In this document: one piece after another, positions 48,636 to 57,133 of the stretch
How positions within the stretch are numbered: the first letter of the stretch is position 1
How the letters are laid out: the number at the start of each line of letters is the position of its first letter
Assembly: GCF_042685745.1 (NCBI RefSeq)
Contig: NZ_JBHUNT010000001.1
Location: 496,001 to 560,000, forward strand
Direction of reading: 5' to 3'
Origin: Prauserella_A oleivorans
Lineage (GTDB): Bacteria; Actinomycetota; Actinomycetes; Mycobacteriales; Pseudonocardiaceae
Length of the DNA stretch: 64,000 nt
Translations under genes and position numbers: made by a program
The notes under the pieces: model-generated
The model's database searches: none
Told to the model about the DNA's origin: nothing
The model's input: only the letters and a program-made list of their open reading frames with translations

Positions 48636-49538
48636 ATGAGCGGGAAGCCGTTGCGGGAAGGCGCGGTGGTCGCCGTCGTGGTGACGCGGCACCGCCGTGA
48701 CCTGCTGGCCGACTCGCTGAAGGTCATCGAGTCGCAGACCCGGCCCGTCGACCACCTGATCGTCGTCGACAACGGTCCCGACGAGCCCGCCCGCGAGGTC
48801 GTCGAGGCCTATTCGCTGCCCGCCACGTACCTGCCGTCGTACCGCAACCTCGGCGGCGCGGGCGGGTTCGCGCTGGGCATGCTGCATGCGCTGGCGCTCG
48901 GCGCGGAGTGGGTGTGGCTGGCCGACGACGACGGCAGGCCCGCCGACGAGAAGGTGCTGGAGACCCTGCTGGAGGAGGCGCGCAAGCGTGACCTCGCGGA
49001 GGTCTCGCCGATGGTCGTCAATATCGACGACCCGTCGCGACTGGCGTTCCCGCTACGGCGTGGCCTGACGTGGAAGCGCTCCTCGGCCGAACTGGGCAAC
49101 GACTTCCTGCCGGGCATCGCGTCGCTGATGAACGGCGCCCTGTTCCGGGCGTCGACCCTCGAGGTCACGGGCGTGCCGGATCTGCGGTTGTTCTTCCGCG
49201 GCGACGAGGTCGAGCTGCACCGCAGGCTCGTGCGCTCGGGTCTGCCGTTCGGCACCTCGCTGCGTACGGCGTACCTGCACCCCAACGGTTCGGACGAGTT
49301 CAAGCCGATGCTCGGCGGCCGGTTCCACGCCCAGGACCCGGAGAACGACGTCAAGCGCTACTACACCTACCGCAACCGCGGCTACCTGCTGTCCCAGCCG
49401 GGCATGCGGAAGATCGGCGCCCTGGAGGTCCTGCGGTTCGGCCTGTACTTCGTGGGCGTGAAGCGGGACCCGAAGGCGTTCGCGCAGTGGCTCCGGCTCG
49501 TCCGGCAGGGCCGCAAGGAGCGCTTCTACCGGTACTGA
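48636..49538 (+). CDS. glfT1: Galactofuranosyltransferase GlfT1
   Basis: 300 aa GT2-family enzyme. VVAVVVTRHRRDLLADSLKVIESQTRPVDHLIVVDNGPDEP, YRNLGGAGGFALGMLHAL, the metal-binding WVWLADDDGRP, and FLPGIASLMNGALFRASTLEVTGVPDLRLFFRGDEVELHRRL. It adds the first one or two galactofuranose residues from UDP-Galf to the rhamnosyl-GlcNAc-decaprenyl linker of arabinogalactan. Length and exporter synteny match Rv3782. Confidence 0.95.
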   Translation: MSGKPLREGAVVAVVVTRHRRDLLADSLKVIESQTRPVDHLIVVDNGPDEPAREVVEAYSLPATYLPSYRNLGGAGGFALGMLHALALGAEWVWLADDDGRPADEKVLETLLEEARKRDLAEVSPMVVNIDDPSRLAFPLRRGLTWKRSSAELGNDFLPGIASLMNGALFRASTLEVTGVPDLRLFFRGDEVELHRRLVRSGLPFGTSLRTAYLHPNGSDEFKPMLGGRFHAQDPENDVKRYYTYRNRGYLLSQPGMRKIGALEVLRFGLYFVGVKRDPKAFAQWLRLVRQGRKERFYRY

Positions 49539-49595
49539 GGTGCGCGGGCTGGGGCGGGCAGTAAGCTCACCGACGCCTGTTCAGGAAAGCACCTA

Positions 49596-50165
49596 CTACT
49601 TGTCGGGGAGCTTCAGCTCGACAATCTCGGCGATCTTTTCCGCGGGTGAGCACCGGTCTTGTCTCGATACGTCCACACTGCTGACGACGACATCGACGCG
49701 GGACGTGGCACTGACAGCAAGCGCGATCAAACAGCCGTCAGGACCCGGCGCCTGCGCGACCTCTCGTCCGTTGAGAGCGCCACGCCGGACTCCTCGGCCG
49801 TCGATCTCGTGAACGTCGTTCAGGCCTTGCTCATCCCACACATAGACGGCGACCACTGGAAGCACGTTACTGGCGGCAGAAAGCTTCGGAACCCACTGAC
49901 ACGTACGGCCCGCCTCGCCGTAGGCAGGTACCTCACCACGGCTGTAGGTTGCTCCCAGCCCGGTCAACTCAGCGGCACTAAGCATCTTGCACGGGTCGAG
50001 CGAGGCAGTTGACCGTCCCGCACTCTCGCTAGGCGACACAACAGTTGACGTCGGCTCCACTGCCTGATCAGGTCGTACAGCAGCACCACCCTCTTTCGCC
50101 GTGCAGGCGGAAACTGCCATCAGAGCGCATATGCCGAGGACGGACCAACCAGATCGCAGAGACAC
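49596..50165 (-). CDS. DUF3558-family lipoprotein, copy 1
   Basis: 189 aa from GTG 50165 (AAGGGAG ten bases upstream). Signal peptide with lipobox at VSACTAKEGG (Cys ~21). The DUF3558 domain has LDPCKMLSAAELTGLGATY, RTCQWVPK, REVAQAPGPDGCLIALAVSATSRVDVVVSSVDVSRQDRCSPAEKIAEIVELKLP with four conserved Cys. These actinobacterial lipoproteins are often adjacent to type VII secretion proteins, as here; function is unknown. A second intact copy is at 50560-51138 and a decayed copy lies between them. Confidence 0.88.
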   Translation of the reverse strand: MSLRSGWSVLGICALMAVSACTAKEGGAAVRPDQAVEPTSTVVSPSESAGRSTASLDPCKMLSAAELTGLGATYSRGEVPAYGEAGRTCQWVPKLSAASNVLPVVAVYVWDEQGLNDVHEIDGRGVRRGALNGREVAQAPGPDGCLIALAVSATSRVDVVVSSVDVSRQDRCSPAEKIAEIVELKLPDK

Positions 50166-50282
50166 CCGTATACGACTCCCTTCAGCCAACCGGACGCTTC
50201 CCGACACATCTCTGCTCAGATAGCACGCCGCCCCTAGGAACTTCGCCATGACAAGTCGGCCTGGCTGGCCGTTTGTACGTCT

Positions 50283-50400
50283 CCAGCGCCCTTTGGATTC
50301 GTCTATTCCAGTGTCCGGAACGTCCACTCAAGACTCGTTCGTCACCAATGGCGATGACGCATCCGCTCGATCCTGCCATACGGCCCTCCCCGCACTCCGA
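50283..50400 (-). pseudogene. Decayed internal fragment of a third DUF3558 gene
   Basis: On the minus strand, about 50400-50283 is nearly collinear with the AGPSGCVIAIGVTDESRVDVQVTG segment of the neighbouring copy: a short frame reads AGSSGCVIAIGDER, and the following DNA keeps the GAGTGGACGTTC and CACTGGA blocks with base losses. No start, lipobox or C-terminus is present. It is a relic of a tandem duplication. Confidence 0.68.
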
Positions 50401-50559
50401 GCTCCGCGCGCGGCCCTGCCCTATCTCAGCGAAGTCTCACCGGTAACACTTGCATCGTCCGACAGCCGACTTACGCACGGACTGTGTGCCGGTAGGCGTC
50501 ATTCACCAACTGCGTGTGCTGCATACGACAAACGCCGAGCGCGATGCAAGGACTTCCCG
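50401..50559. other. Intergenic remnant between DUF3558 copies
   Basis: There is no intact gene. Composition is less GC-rich than the flanks, and weak similarity to the DUF3558 copy continues for a few tens of bases from the decayed fragment. Nothing else is seen. Confidence 0.4.
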
Positions 50560-51138
50560 TCAGCCATGAGGGACCTTGGGCTCTACGAGCCTGGCCAACT
50601 CGTCCACCATTTCACAAGCTCTGGATGCATCTACTCCAGTGACCTGAACGTCCACTCGAGACTCGTCCGTCACCCCGATCGCAATGACGCATCCACTCGG
50701 CCCAGCTACACGGCCATACTCCCGCCCGTCCAACTCCTGGTACTGCACACCTTGTCCCATATCGGGCAAATCGCGGACGCCACCATTCTCGCGGAGAATG
50801 ATGAAGGTCGTCGGCATGTCGGCCGCCGTATTTCCCCGGTCAGGAAGCCACTGGCATGTTCTGGCAGAGCCGACTTGCTCCGGCAGGGGCTGACGCACGG
50901 GGCCGTACTTCTCGATATCGTTGACGTCCAACAATGAGCATGGATCGAGTTCAGCCAGCGAGCTTCCAGCTCCCGAGCTCTCCGGTGAGGACGGACTTGA
51001 TGCGGCAGTCGGGGCGACACTACCGAACGGGTGTCCGCGCCCAGGTTCTGCGGTACCGCCCTCACTCTGCGAACATGCCACGAGCACGAAGGCGGTCGCC
51101 GCAACGAACGGCACCGCGGCCGCACGTGAGAAATGCAC
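50560..51138 (-). CDS. DUF3558-family lipoprotein, copy 2
   Basis: 192 aa from GTG 51138 with AGGGAG upstream. Lipobox FVLVACSQSEGG (Cys ~22), Ser/Pro linker, then LDPCSLLDVNDIEKYGPVRQPL, RTCQWLPDRG, REYGRVAGPSGCVIAIGVTDESRVDVQVTGVDASRACEMVDELARLVEPKVP. It is a paralogue of copy 1. It ends the cluster of PPE-like and WXG-like genes transcribed on the same strand, 13 bp after the 149-aa ESX-like gene. Confidence 0.9.
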   Translation of the reverse strand: MHFSRAAAVPFVAATAFVLVACSQSEGGTAEPGRGHPFGSVAPTAASSPSSPESSGAGSSLAELDPCSLLDVNDIEKYGPVRQPLPEQVGSARTCQWLPDRGNTAADMPTTFIILRENGGVRDLPDMGQGVQYQELDGREYGRVAGPSGCVIAIGVTDESRVDVQVTGVDASRACEMVDELARLVEPKVPHG

Positions 51139-51151
51139 CGTACTTAGCTCC

Positions 51152-51601
51152 CTAAGCCTTGTAGTGGCTCGTCGCGTTGTCTTCCGCCTCGCGGTAGTTC
51201 CTCATCGCGTGCCGCAACGCTTCCTCTGATTGTTCAAGCACCGCCTGAAGTTGCGTCAGGACCGTGACAGCACCCTGTGGCCCGTCACCACTTTTTCGCA
51301 CATGCTCGGCTACCTGGACCGCATACGGCGAACTCCCCAACGGAGGAGCGGTCGAAAACGTATAGCTCTTGCCCAGCATCTGGTCGATGCGATCCCTAGC
51401 GTCCGCGAGTGCCTCGATGAGAGGCTGAGCTCCTCGCTCGCTCACCCGGAAGCCGCCGCTCTTCGCGACCTGCAGCATCTTGCCGGCCTCAGTGCTGGTC
51501 TTTGCCACGGCGGCAGCACTGATTCCCGCATTGACCCAGTTGCCACCGGCCATGCCGGCGCTGTCACTGACCGGCTGGTCAAAGATCTGGTCGCCTGCCA
51601 T
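51152..51601 (-). CDS. Small ESX-associated helical protein
   Basis: 149 aa from ATG 51601 (GGGG seven bases upstream; ATG 51607 is an alternative). The N-terminus MAGDQIFDQPVSDSAGMAGGNWVNAG is small-residue-rich. It is followed by helices FRVSERGAQPLIEALADARDRIDQML and GAVTVLTQLQAVLEQSEEALRHAMRNYREAEDNATSHYKA. The helix-turn-helix layout with a terminal YxxxE-like motif (YREAE) resembles WXG100/ESX substrates of Pseudonocardiaceae. It is probably exported with or through a type VII system; no exact family is recognised. Confidence 0.7.
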   Translation of the reverse strand: MAGDQIFDQPVSDSAGMAGGNWVNAGISAAAVAKTSTEAGKMLQVAKSGGFRVSERGAQPLIEALADARDRIDQMLGKSYTFSTAPPLGSSPYAVQVAEHVRKSGDGPQGAVTVLTQLQAVLEQSEEALRHAMRNYREAEDNATSHYKA

Positions 51602-51724
51602 CTTCATGCCCCAATGCTCTCGGTAGCTCGGAGGTCACCGTACCGAAGCCGGACAACCACCGAAGTCGGGTTTCGTTTGTGCCCGGATGCGCTGATCGCA
51701 ACGGACGCCCGTACCTCCAAGCGC

Positions 51725-53203
51725 CTACTCCCCGATCACTGGCGGAGCGGTGCGCTCGTCCGTACCGAAGACCTCGTCCGGGTCGCCCTCGACGAGATAC
51801 GTCGGCCGCTGGTGCTCGGCGTCCTCGCTGCCCTGACCACCACGTCCGGCTCCGGCACCCATCGCTCCCATGCCGCCCGCGCCACGTCCGGCACCTCCGG
51901 CGGCAGCCGCGGCGCCAGGCGCGGCGCCGGGCATACCACCCATACCGGGCCGCGCGGCACCGGAAGCGGCTCCCGGACCAGCACCGGTCCCGCCGACAGC
52001 AGCACTTCCTCCAGGACCAAACCCGCCACGTCCGAGCTTGCTGCTGTAGTCGGAGCTTCCTCCGCCCATACCGCCGGCGGCCATACCACCGACCGGCATG
52101 GCACCCATGCCACCGAAGCCGCTGTTCGAACCACCGCCCGAGGGGACTCGCCCCGTGGCCGTCGGTGGCCGGTAGCCCGACGGCCTGGTGCCGGACGGCA
52201 TACCGGCGCCGGTGTTCCGCCCACTCTGCAACGGCGCAGGGACAGGCGTGTACCCGCCACCACCGCTCGAACCGCCGCTACCTCCGGGCACCGAGAACGA
52301 TCCACCGCCGCCGGATCCGCCCGGCCCTGTTCCCGTGCCGGAGATCGAGCCACCGGCATAGCCCGACGCGCCAGTACCGGCGTCGCCACCCGGAACGCTG
52401 ATCGCCGCGCTCGCGCTCGGCATCCGAACACCGTCGGACCCACCGGCACCGAAGGTCGGCGGCTCGGAGAATGCCGGCTGCTTCGACGCGGCTTGGTAGA
52501 GCTCGTTGTCATAAGTGGTCATGACCCGCGCGGCCTCGTCATGAGCCTCTTGGCTGCGCCGGTAGGTCTCCATGGTCTCGCTGATGTTGTCCGCGAGATC
52601 GAAGGGATTGCTGGTGACGAGCTTCTTGAACTCGGTGCGCCAGTCGAACGGCACCGGTTCGGGCATCGTGTTCTTGGCGGTCGCGGCCGCATTGCCTTCC
52701 TGCGCGATCACCTCGGAGGCCAGTTTCGCGTTCTGCGCGTTGCCGTCGGACCAGGTGCCCAGCGATTGGAAGAATCCATGCGCCTGTTCGGCTGCGTCGC
52801 CTTCCCACTCCTGCCTGGACTTCCCGACCCCTTCGTTCAGCCGAGACGACAGGTCCTCCAGCACCGAGACGAGTTCGGCATAGGCATCGGAGATCCCCTG
52901 AATATCCTCAGCCCGCAGGTTCTCCGTCACGAACTGCTTCAACTGCTCGTGCTCGTGGCCTGGGTAATTCATGTCGGACGCGCTCAGGCCTTCCAGGTAC
53001 TGCACATCGCCGGACGTCAGCCGCGCGATCTGCTCCTGGGAAAGGTTTTCCGCGTTCGCGTGTGCCTTCAACATGCCGATCGGCATGGAGAAAAGGCCGC
53101 CGTTGGCCGCCGCTTCGGCCATGGCCTGACTGGTCAACGCTGCTTCCCGCTGGCTCGGCGCCACCCACTCGTCGTTGTTCGCCGACGGTTGCGGATTGGT
53201 CAT
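51725..53203 (-). CDS. PPE/WXG-like type VII secretion substrate with Gly-rich C-terminus
   Basis: 492 aa from ATG 53203. Residues ~60-260 are helical and include SRQEWEGDAAEQAHGFFQSLGTW (WxG turn) and FDLADNISETMETYRRSQEAHDEAARVMTTYDNELY. From ~290 to 460 the protein is Gly/Ser/Pro/Ala-rich with many GG and GGMG runs. The end RPTYLVEGDPDEVFGTDERTAPPVIGE is a conserved tail in actinomycete PPE-like proteins. It is likely secreted by ESX with the EspG chaperone encoded 181 bp upstream. Confidence 0.8.
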   Translation of the reverse strand: MTNPQPSANNDEWVAPSQREAALTSQAMAEAAANGGLFSMPIGMLKAHANAENLSQEQIARLTSGDVQYLEGLSASDMNYPGHEHEQLKQFVTENLRAEDIQGISDAYAELVSVLEDLSSRLNEGVGKSRQEWEGDAAEQAHGFFQSLGTWSDGNAQNAKLASEVIAQEGNAAATAKNTMPEPVPFDWRTEFKKLVTSNPFDLADNISETMETYRRSQEAHDEAARVMTTYDNELYQAASKQPAFSEPPTFGAGGSDGVRMPSASAAISVPGGDAGTGASGYAGGSISGTGTGPGGSGGGGSFSVPGGSGGSSGGGGYTPVPAPLQSGRNTGAGMPSGTRPSGYRPPTATGRVPSGGGSNSGFGGMGAMPVGGMAAGGMGGGSSDYSSKLGRGGFGPGGSAAVGGTGAGPGAASGAARPGMGGMPGAAPGAAAAAGGAGRGAGGMGAMGAGAGRGGQGSEDAEHQRPTYLVEGDPDEVFGTDERTAPPVIGE

Positions 53204-53384
53204 CCTCAGGCCCCTCCAGAGAGCTCGCTTGCCCGAACGCGGCATTCCTGCTGGTCAAACAGTCCTCGCCTGTGTCGTCCGACGGCAGTTTACAAGCCGC
53301 ACACCTACCGCGACGGCTGTTCACAGCAAACCATCCACGACGGGACCTGGGACGTACCGCACCCGGGCGACGGTTCCCGCGACC

Positions 53385-54161
53385 TCACAGGTAGCCCTCG
53401 AGCTGGGCATACAGCTGCTGGACGATGCGCGCGTTGTCGCCGGGGGCATAGGTCAGCCACTTCTGGCCGTCGTCGGCGGCCCGCTGGGTGCAGAAGTACC
53501 GGCCGTCCTCGGTGTCGAACCAGGCCACCGGGCTCAGGTTCATCGGCTTGCCGCCCTGCCCGGGCGCGAACGCCGTGAACGCCCCGATCCGCAGCTTCGG
53601 CTTCTCGAACAGGCGCGCGACCGCACGTTCCTGGGTCGCCGAGTGGGAGCGCGGCGGCGCGACCCCCGCGAACGGGTCGTAGCCGGCGTCCTCGGCCGCG
53701 TGCCGCGGGCGGCTCGGCGCCGGCTTGGCCACCGTCACGGACTGGCCGGGCGCTGCCGGGGTCAACGGCAGCAGGTCCACGAGCGCCGACACGAACTGCG
53801 TCGGCCGGACCTCCTCGAACACCATCAGGTTGCCGTCCTGCCGCACCAGCACCGCGAACTGCCCGTCCGACGACGCCCGCCCGAACAGCTGCTCCTCGTC
53901 CTTGAGCTGCGCCGCCAGTGTCACCGCGAGCGGCGCCCGGACGAACGTCTCCAGCGCCAGCTGGACATCGGGGTCGAGCCTGCCGCGCCCGAACAGCTGA
54001 CGACTTTCCAGGTCGCGGAACACCGCTTCCCGCACCTGGGCACGCTGCGTGTGCGTGGTGCCGATGTGCGGGACCTGGAACGGAAACGGGGCACGACCCA
54101 GCTTCAGATGTTCCAGCAGCATGTCCACCGCCACCAACGACAGCGAGAACGAGTGCGCCAT
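53385..54161 (-). CDS. espG: EspG-family ESX secretion-associated chaperone
   Basis: 258 aa. MAHSFSLSLVAVDMLLEHLKLGRAPFPFQVPHIGTTHTQRAQVREAVFRDLESRQLFGRGRLDPDVQLALETFVRAPLAV is a typical EspG N-terminus. Two mixed alpha/beta repeats follow and the C-terminal GRYFCTQRAADDGQKWLTYAPGDNARIVQQLYAQLEG is characteristic. EspG binds PE-PPE-type substrates in the cytoplasm and delivers them to the type VII secretion machine. No core ESX genes (eccC, eccD) are in the window. Confidence 0.88.
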   Translation of the reverse strand: MAHSFSLSLVAVDMLLEHLKLGRAPFPFQVPHIGTTHTQRAQVREAVFRDLESRQLFGRGRLDPDVQLALETFVRAPLAVTLAAQLKDEEQLFGRASSDGQFAVLVRQDGNLMVFEEVRPTQFVSALVDLLPLTPAAPGQSVTVAKPAPSRPRHAAEDAGYDPFAGVAPPRSHSATQERAVARLFEKPKLRIGAFTAFAPGQGGKPMNLSPVAWFDTEDGRYFCTQRAADDGQKWLTYAPGDNARIVQQLYAQLEGYL

Positions 54162-54282
54162 TCCCCTATCCCCCCGGAGTCCTCGAGCCGACGGGAGTGC
54201 ACGTTAGCAGCAGCACGCGCTCACGCTCCGCTGTCAGCGAACCGCCCTTGCCGCCGCGGCCACCCGGTGGTCTGGTGGAACC

Positions 54283-54519
54283 ATGCCTGACGCGAAGCCC
54301 ACCCTGGTCCTGCACCTCGTCAGCGGCGGCGAACCGCTGCTGTTCCAGCTCCACCCCGACGACGTCGACGAGGTGGCGAAGCAGCTGTACCTCTACCTCG
54401 ACCACGGTTCGGTGCAGACCATCCGCACCAAGGACGACGTGCGACTGCAGGTCAACTTCGCACACGTCGCCGTCGCCTACATCGACCGGCAACCCGGCAA
54501 GGTGTTCGGCCTGCACTGA
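54283..54519 (+). CDS. Small conserved hypothetical protein
   Basis: 78 aa from ATG 54283. The sequence PTLVLHLVSGGEPLLFQLHPDDVDEVAKQLYLYLDHGSVQTIRTKDDVRLQVNFAHVAVAYIDRQPGKVFGLH predicts alternating strands and one helix (a compact cytoplasmic alpha/beta domain). It is divergent from espG and convergent with glfT2. There is no assigned function, though composition and codon use look genuine. Confidence 0.7.
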   Translation: MPDAKPTLVLHLVSGGEPLLFQLHPDDVDEVAKQLYLYLDHGSVQTIRTKDDVRLQVNFAHVAVAYIDRQPGKVFGLH

Positions 54520-54557
54520 GCGGCTCCCGGCCGCCGCGGCTCGAGCAGCGGCACGGC

Positions 54558-56492
54558 TCACAGGCCGTACAGGCGGCTCCAGTTCTCCCGGCTGGTGAGC
54601 TCGGGCAGCGCGCGCTTGTACTGCGCCTGCACCGCGCGGCCCTCCTTGCGCAGCCGGTTGATCACCTTCACACCGCGCTTGGCCAGGTCGAACATGCGGT
54701 CGCGGTCGTAGGAACGCACCCGCACGCCCTCCTGCGAGGCGTCGGTGACGATCGCCGTCTTGAACAGCGAGACGTGCCACCAGTGCGCCTCGTCGCTCGG
54801 GATGGCGCCCAGCGCGAAGCGGTGCTTGCCGAGCACACGGTCGAGGATGCGCTTGAGCAGCACCAGCCGCTGCATGCTGGGCCTGGGGGCGGTGTTGATG
54901 ATGCCGATGTCGTTGGAGGCGACGCCCGGCACCTCGGTCGGCGCGTACTTCTTCGTCTCCGGGTACTGCGCGCGGATCTCGCGGATCTCCTTCATTGCCG
55001 CGACACCGCCGTCGTGCAGGATGTCCGGCCCCTCGAGGAAGTCCTCGACCGCCTTGATGAGCGTCGCCGAGAGCCCGTACTGCATGCCGAGCAGGTACCG
55101 CACGAGCTGGGCCATCAGCACCCGCGAGAGGACGTTCAGGTCGAACGGGCTGTGCAGCGCCGCGGTGATGATGGAGTTACGCAGGTTGAAGTAACGGTGC
55201 CACTCGTCCCAGTCCTTCCAGTGGAAGTCGGCGTGCCATACGCCGGCGCCGGGCAGCGTCACCGTCGGGAAGCCGTGCGCGCGCGCCCGGTAGCTGTACT
55301 CGGCGTCGTCCCACTGGAAGAAGAACGGCATCGGGTAGCCGATCTCCTTGACGACCTCGTACGGGATGAGGCACGACCACCAGCCGTTGTAGCCGGCGTC
55401 GAGGCGGCGCTCCTGCCGGTTGGGCTCGCCGGTCTTCTTGTCGACACCGAGCAGGTCGGCCGTCTCCAGGCTGTGCGGCACCGGCTGTCCGGGTTCGAGC
55501 GTGTTGAGCCGCGCGTACTCGGCACCGACGTGCAGCTGGTTCGGGTGGAGCAGGTTGAGCATCTGTCCACCGACGATCATCGGGTGCGCGGCGCGGTTGG
55601 AGAACGCGGTCAGCCGGATCACCAGGTCGGGTTCCAGCAGCACGTCGTCGTCCATGAACAGCACGTTGGCGTGCTCGGTCTCGGTGTTGCCCGCGACCTC
55701 GTACAGACCACGCGTGAAGCCGCCCGCACCGCCGAGGTTCGGCTGCTTGATGTAGCGCAGCTTGTCACCGAGGCTCTTGGCGACGTCGGCGAAGCCCTCG
55801 CGAGAGTCGACGGTGTCGGTGCCCTGGTCGGCGACGTAGATGGCGTCGAGCGTGTCGAGCGCGGGCAGCGAGTCGGCGAGCGCCCTCAGGTTGCCCAGGC
55901 AGTCGTCGGCGCGGTTCATCGTGCAGATGGTCACCGCGGTCGGCCGGATCTTCTCCGGCGCCTCCACGGTCCAGCGCACCTGCGAGACGGTCAGCCGCTC
56001 ACCGGCCTCGGTCTCCAGGTCGAGCCACAGCGCGCCGCCGTCGAGGAACTTGTCCAGCGGGGCCTCGAGCGTCACGGTGGCGGGCTGCTCGGCGCCGACG
56101 ACGTTGCGCACGGCGACGGTGCGTGGCTCGCCCTCCACATCGGAGGCACGCACGGCCAGCTGACCGGAGCCGGTGACGGTGGCCTCCACGGCGACGGTCT
56201 TGACCTTGGTCCAGCGCTGCCAGTACGCGGCGGGGAACCGTCCGAAGTAGGTGTTGCCGGAGACCCGCGCCGACGGTTCGAGGGTGACGCTCTCGCGGTG
56301 CCGCGCCGCCACGCCCTTGGCGACGTCGGCGTAGAGGTCCTTGCTCACCACGTCCGAGGGGCCCGCGAACAGCCCGCGCTGGGCGAGCAGCCGGTCGGCC
56401 TGGGGGGTGTGCTCGGAGAACCGCGTCCGCCCTTCCTTCGTCGATGCGGTCGCCGACCTCTTGGCAGTGGCCGAAGCGGCTTTACCGGGCAT
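54558..56492 (-). CDS. glfT2: Galactofuranosyltransferase GlfT2
   Basis: 644 aa, the GlfT2 size. The N-terminal beta-domain has VTLEPSARVSGNTYFGRFPAAYWQRWTKV, then the GT-A core: TAVTICTMNRADDCLGNLRAL, NLGGAGGFTRGLYE, metal-binding VLFMDDDVLLEPD, catalytic-base region PFFFQWDDAEYSYRARAHGF and metal His in GAGVWHADFHWKDWDEWHRYFNLRNS. A C-terminal helical domain anchors to the membrane. It polymerises the galactan with alternating beta-1,5 and beta-1,6 Galf links. ATG 56492 start. Confidence 0.96.
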   Translation of the reverse strand: MPGKAASATAKRSATASTKEGRTRFSEHTPQADRLLAQRGLFAGPSDVVSKDLYADVAKGVAARHRESVTLEPSARVSGNTYFGRFPAAYWQRWTKVKTVAVEATVTGSGQLAVRASDVEGEPRTVAVRNVVGAEQPATVTLEAPLDKFLDGGALWLDLETEAGERLTVSQVRWTVEAPEKIRPTAVTICTMNRADDCLGNLRALADSLPALDTLDAIYVADQGTDTVDSREGFADVAKSLGDKLRYIKQPNLGGAGGFTRGLYEVAGNTETEHANVLFMDDDVLLEPDLVIRLTAFSNRAAHPMIVGGQMLNLLHPNQLHVGAEYARLNTLEPGQPVPHSLETADLLGVDKKTGEPNRQERRLDAGYNGWWSCLIPYEVVKEIGYPMPFFFQWDDAEYSYRARAHGFPTVTLPGAGVWHADFHWKDWDEWHRYFNLRNSIITAALHSPFDLNVLSRVLMAQLVRYLLGMQYGLSATLIKAVEDFLEGPDILHDGGVAAMKEIREIRAQYPETKKYAPTEVPGVASNDIGIINTAPRPSMQRLVLLKRILDRVLGKHRFALGAIPSDEAHWWHVSLFKTAIVTDASQEGVRVRSYDRDRMFDLAKRGVKVINRLRKEGRAVQAQYKRALPELTSRENWSRLYGL

Positions 56493-56586
56493 GAGACCAG
56501 TCCTCCAGGGAAAACACTGACAAACACTTACGCGCGAACTGCCAGTAAGGTACAGGCCTCACCCGGACCGCCCGCGCAGGCGCCCG

Positions 56587-57030
56587 TCAATCGCGTGACT
56601 CGCGGAACACCACCCATTTCAGCATGACGAAATTGATCGTGGTGGCCGTGCCCTGGGCGATGATCCACGAAAGCGCCACCCGCCAGGTGAAGTCCGGGAG
56701 CAGGGAAAGAGCCAACGCGTTCGTGCCCACGTTGACGAAGAACGTCACCGTGTAAAGCAGCACGAAACCGCCGACCTGGCCCGCGCCACCCTTCTGCGCC
56801 CCGGTGAACGTAAAACGCCGGTTAAGGAAATACGCCGTGGTGGTGCCGGCGATGAAACTGATCGCCTTGGCCAGGTGCACCCACGTGCCGGCCTGCAACA
56901 GCAGCCAGTAGAGGCCCGAATCCACCAGGGCGCAGAAGCCGCCGATGAGAACGAACCGCGCGATCTGGGCCAAGAGGCCGGGAGAGGACGGCCGTGCCGC
57001 CTCGCCAGCCTGGGAGTCCGTCGCCACCAC
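56587..57030 (-). CDS. GtrA-family membrane protein (Rv3789-like)
   Basis: 147 aa from GTG 57030 (GTG 57027 equally possible). Four TM helices: IARFVLIGGFCALVDSGLYWLLL, LAKAISFIAGTTTAYFLNRRFTFTG (conserved NRRFTF), GGFVLLYTVTFFVNVGTNALALSL, and WRVALSWIIAQGTATTINFVMLKWVVF. Rv3789 sits next to dprE1 in M. tuberculosis and is proposed to move decaprenyl-phospho-arabinose or to anchor AftA. Here it is likewise adjacent to dprE1 (divergent) and on the same strand as glfT2. Confidence 0.9.
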   Translation of the reverse strand: MVATDSQAGEAARPSSPGLLAQIARFVLIGGFCALVDSGLYWLLLQAGTWVHLAKAISFIAGTTTAYFLNRRFTFTGAQKGGAGQVGGFVLLYTVTFFVNVGTNALALSLLPDFTWRVALSWIIAQGTATTINFVMLKWVVFRESRD

Positions 57031-57133
57031 TGCATACCTCGCCGGCCGGGGATGGGTCGTTCTGCAGAGTCTAAGAACGTCACCGAACCCGGGGCGCGTC
57101 GGCCCGTGTCTCGGCACGGTTACCCTGGGCCGG

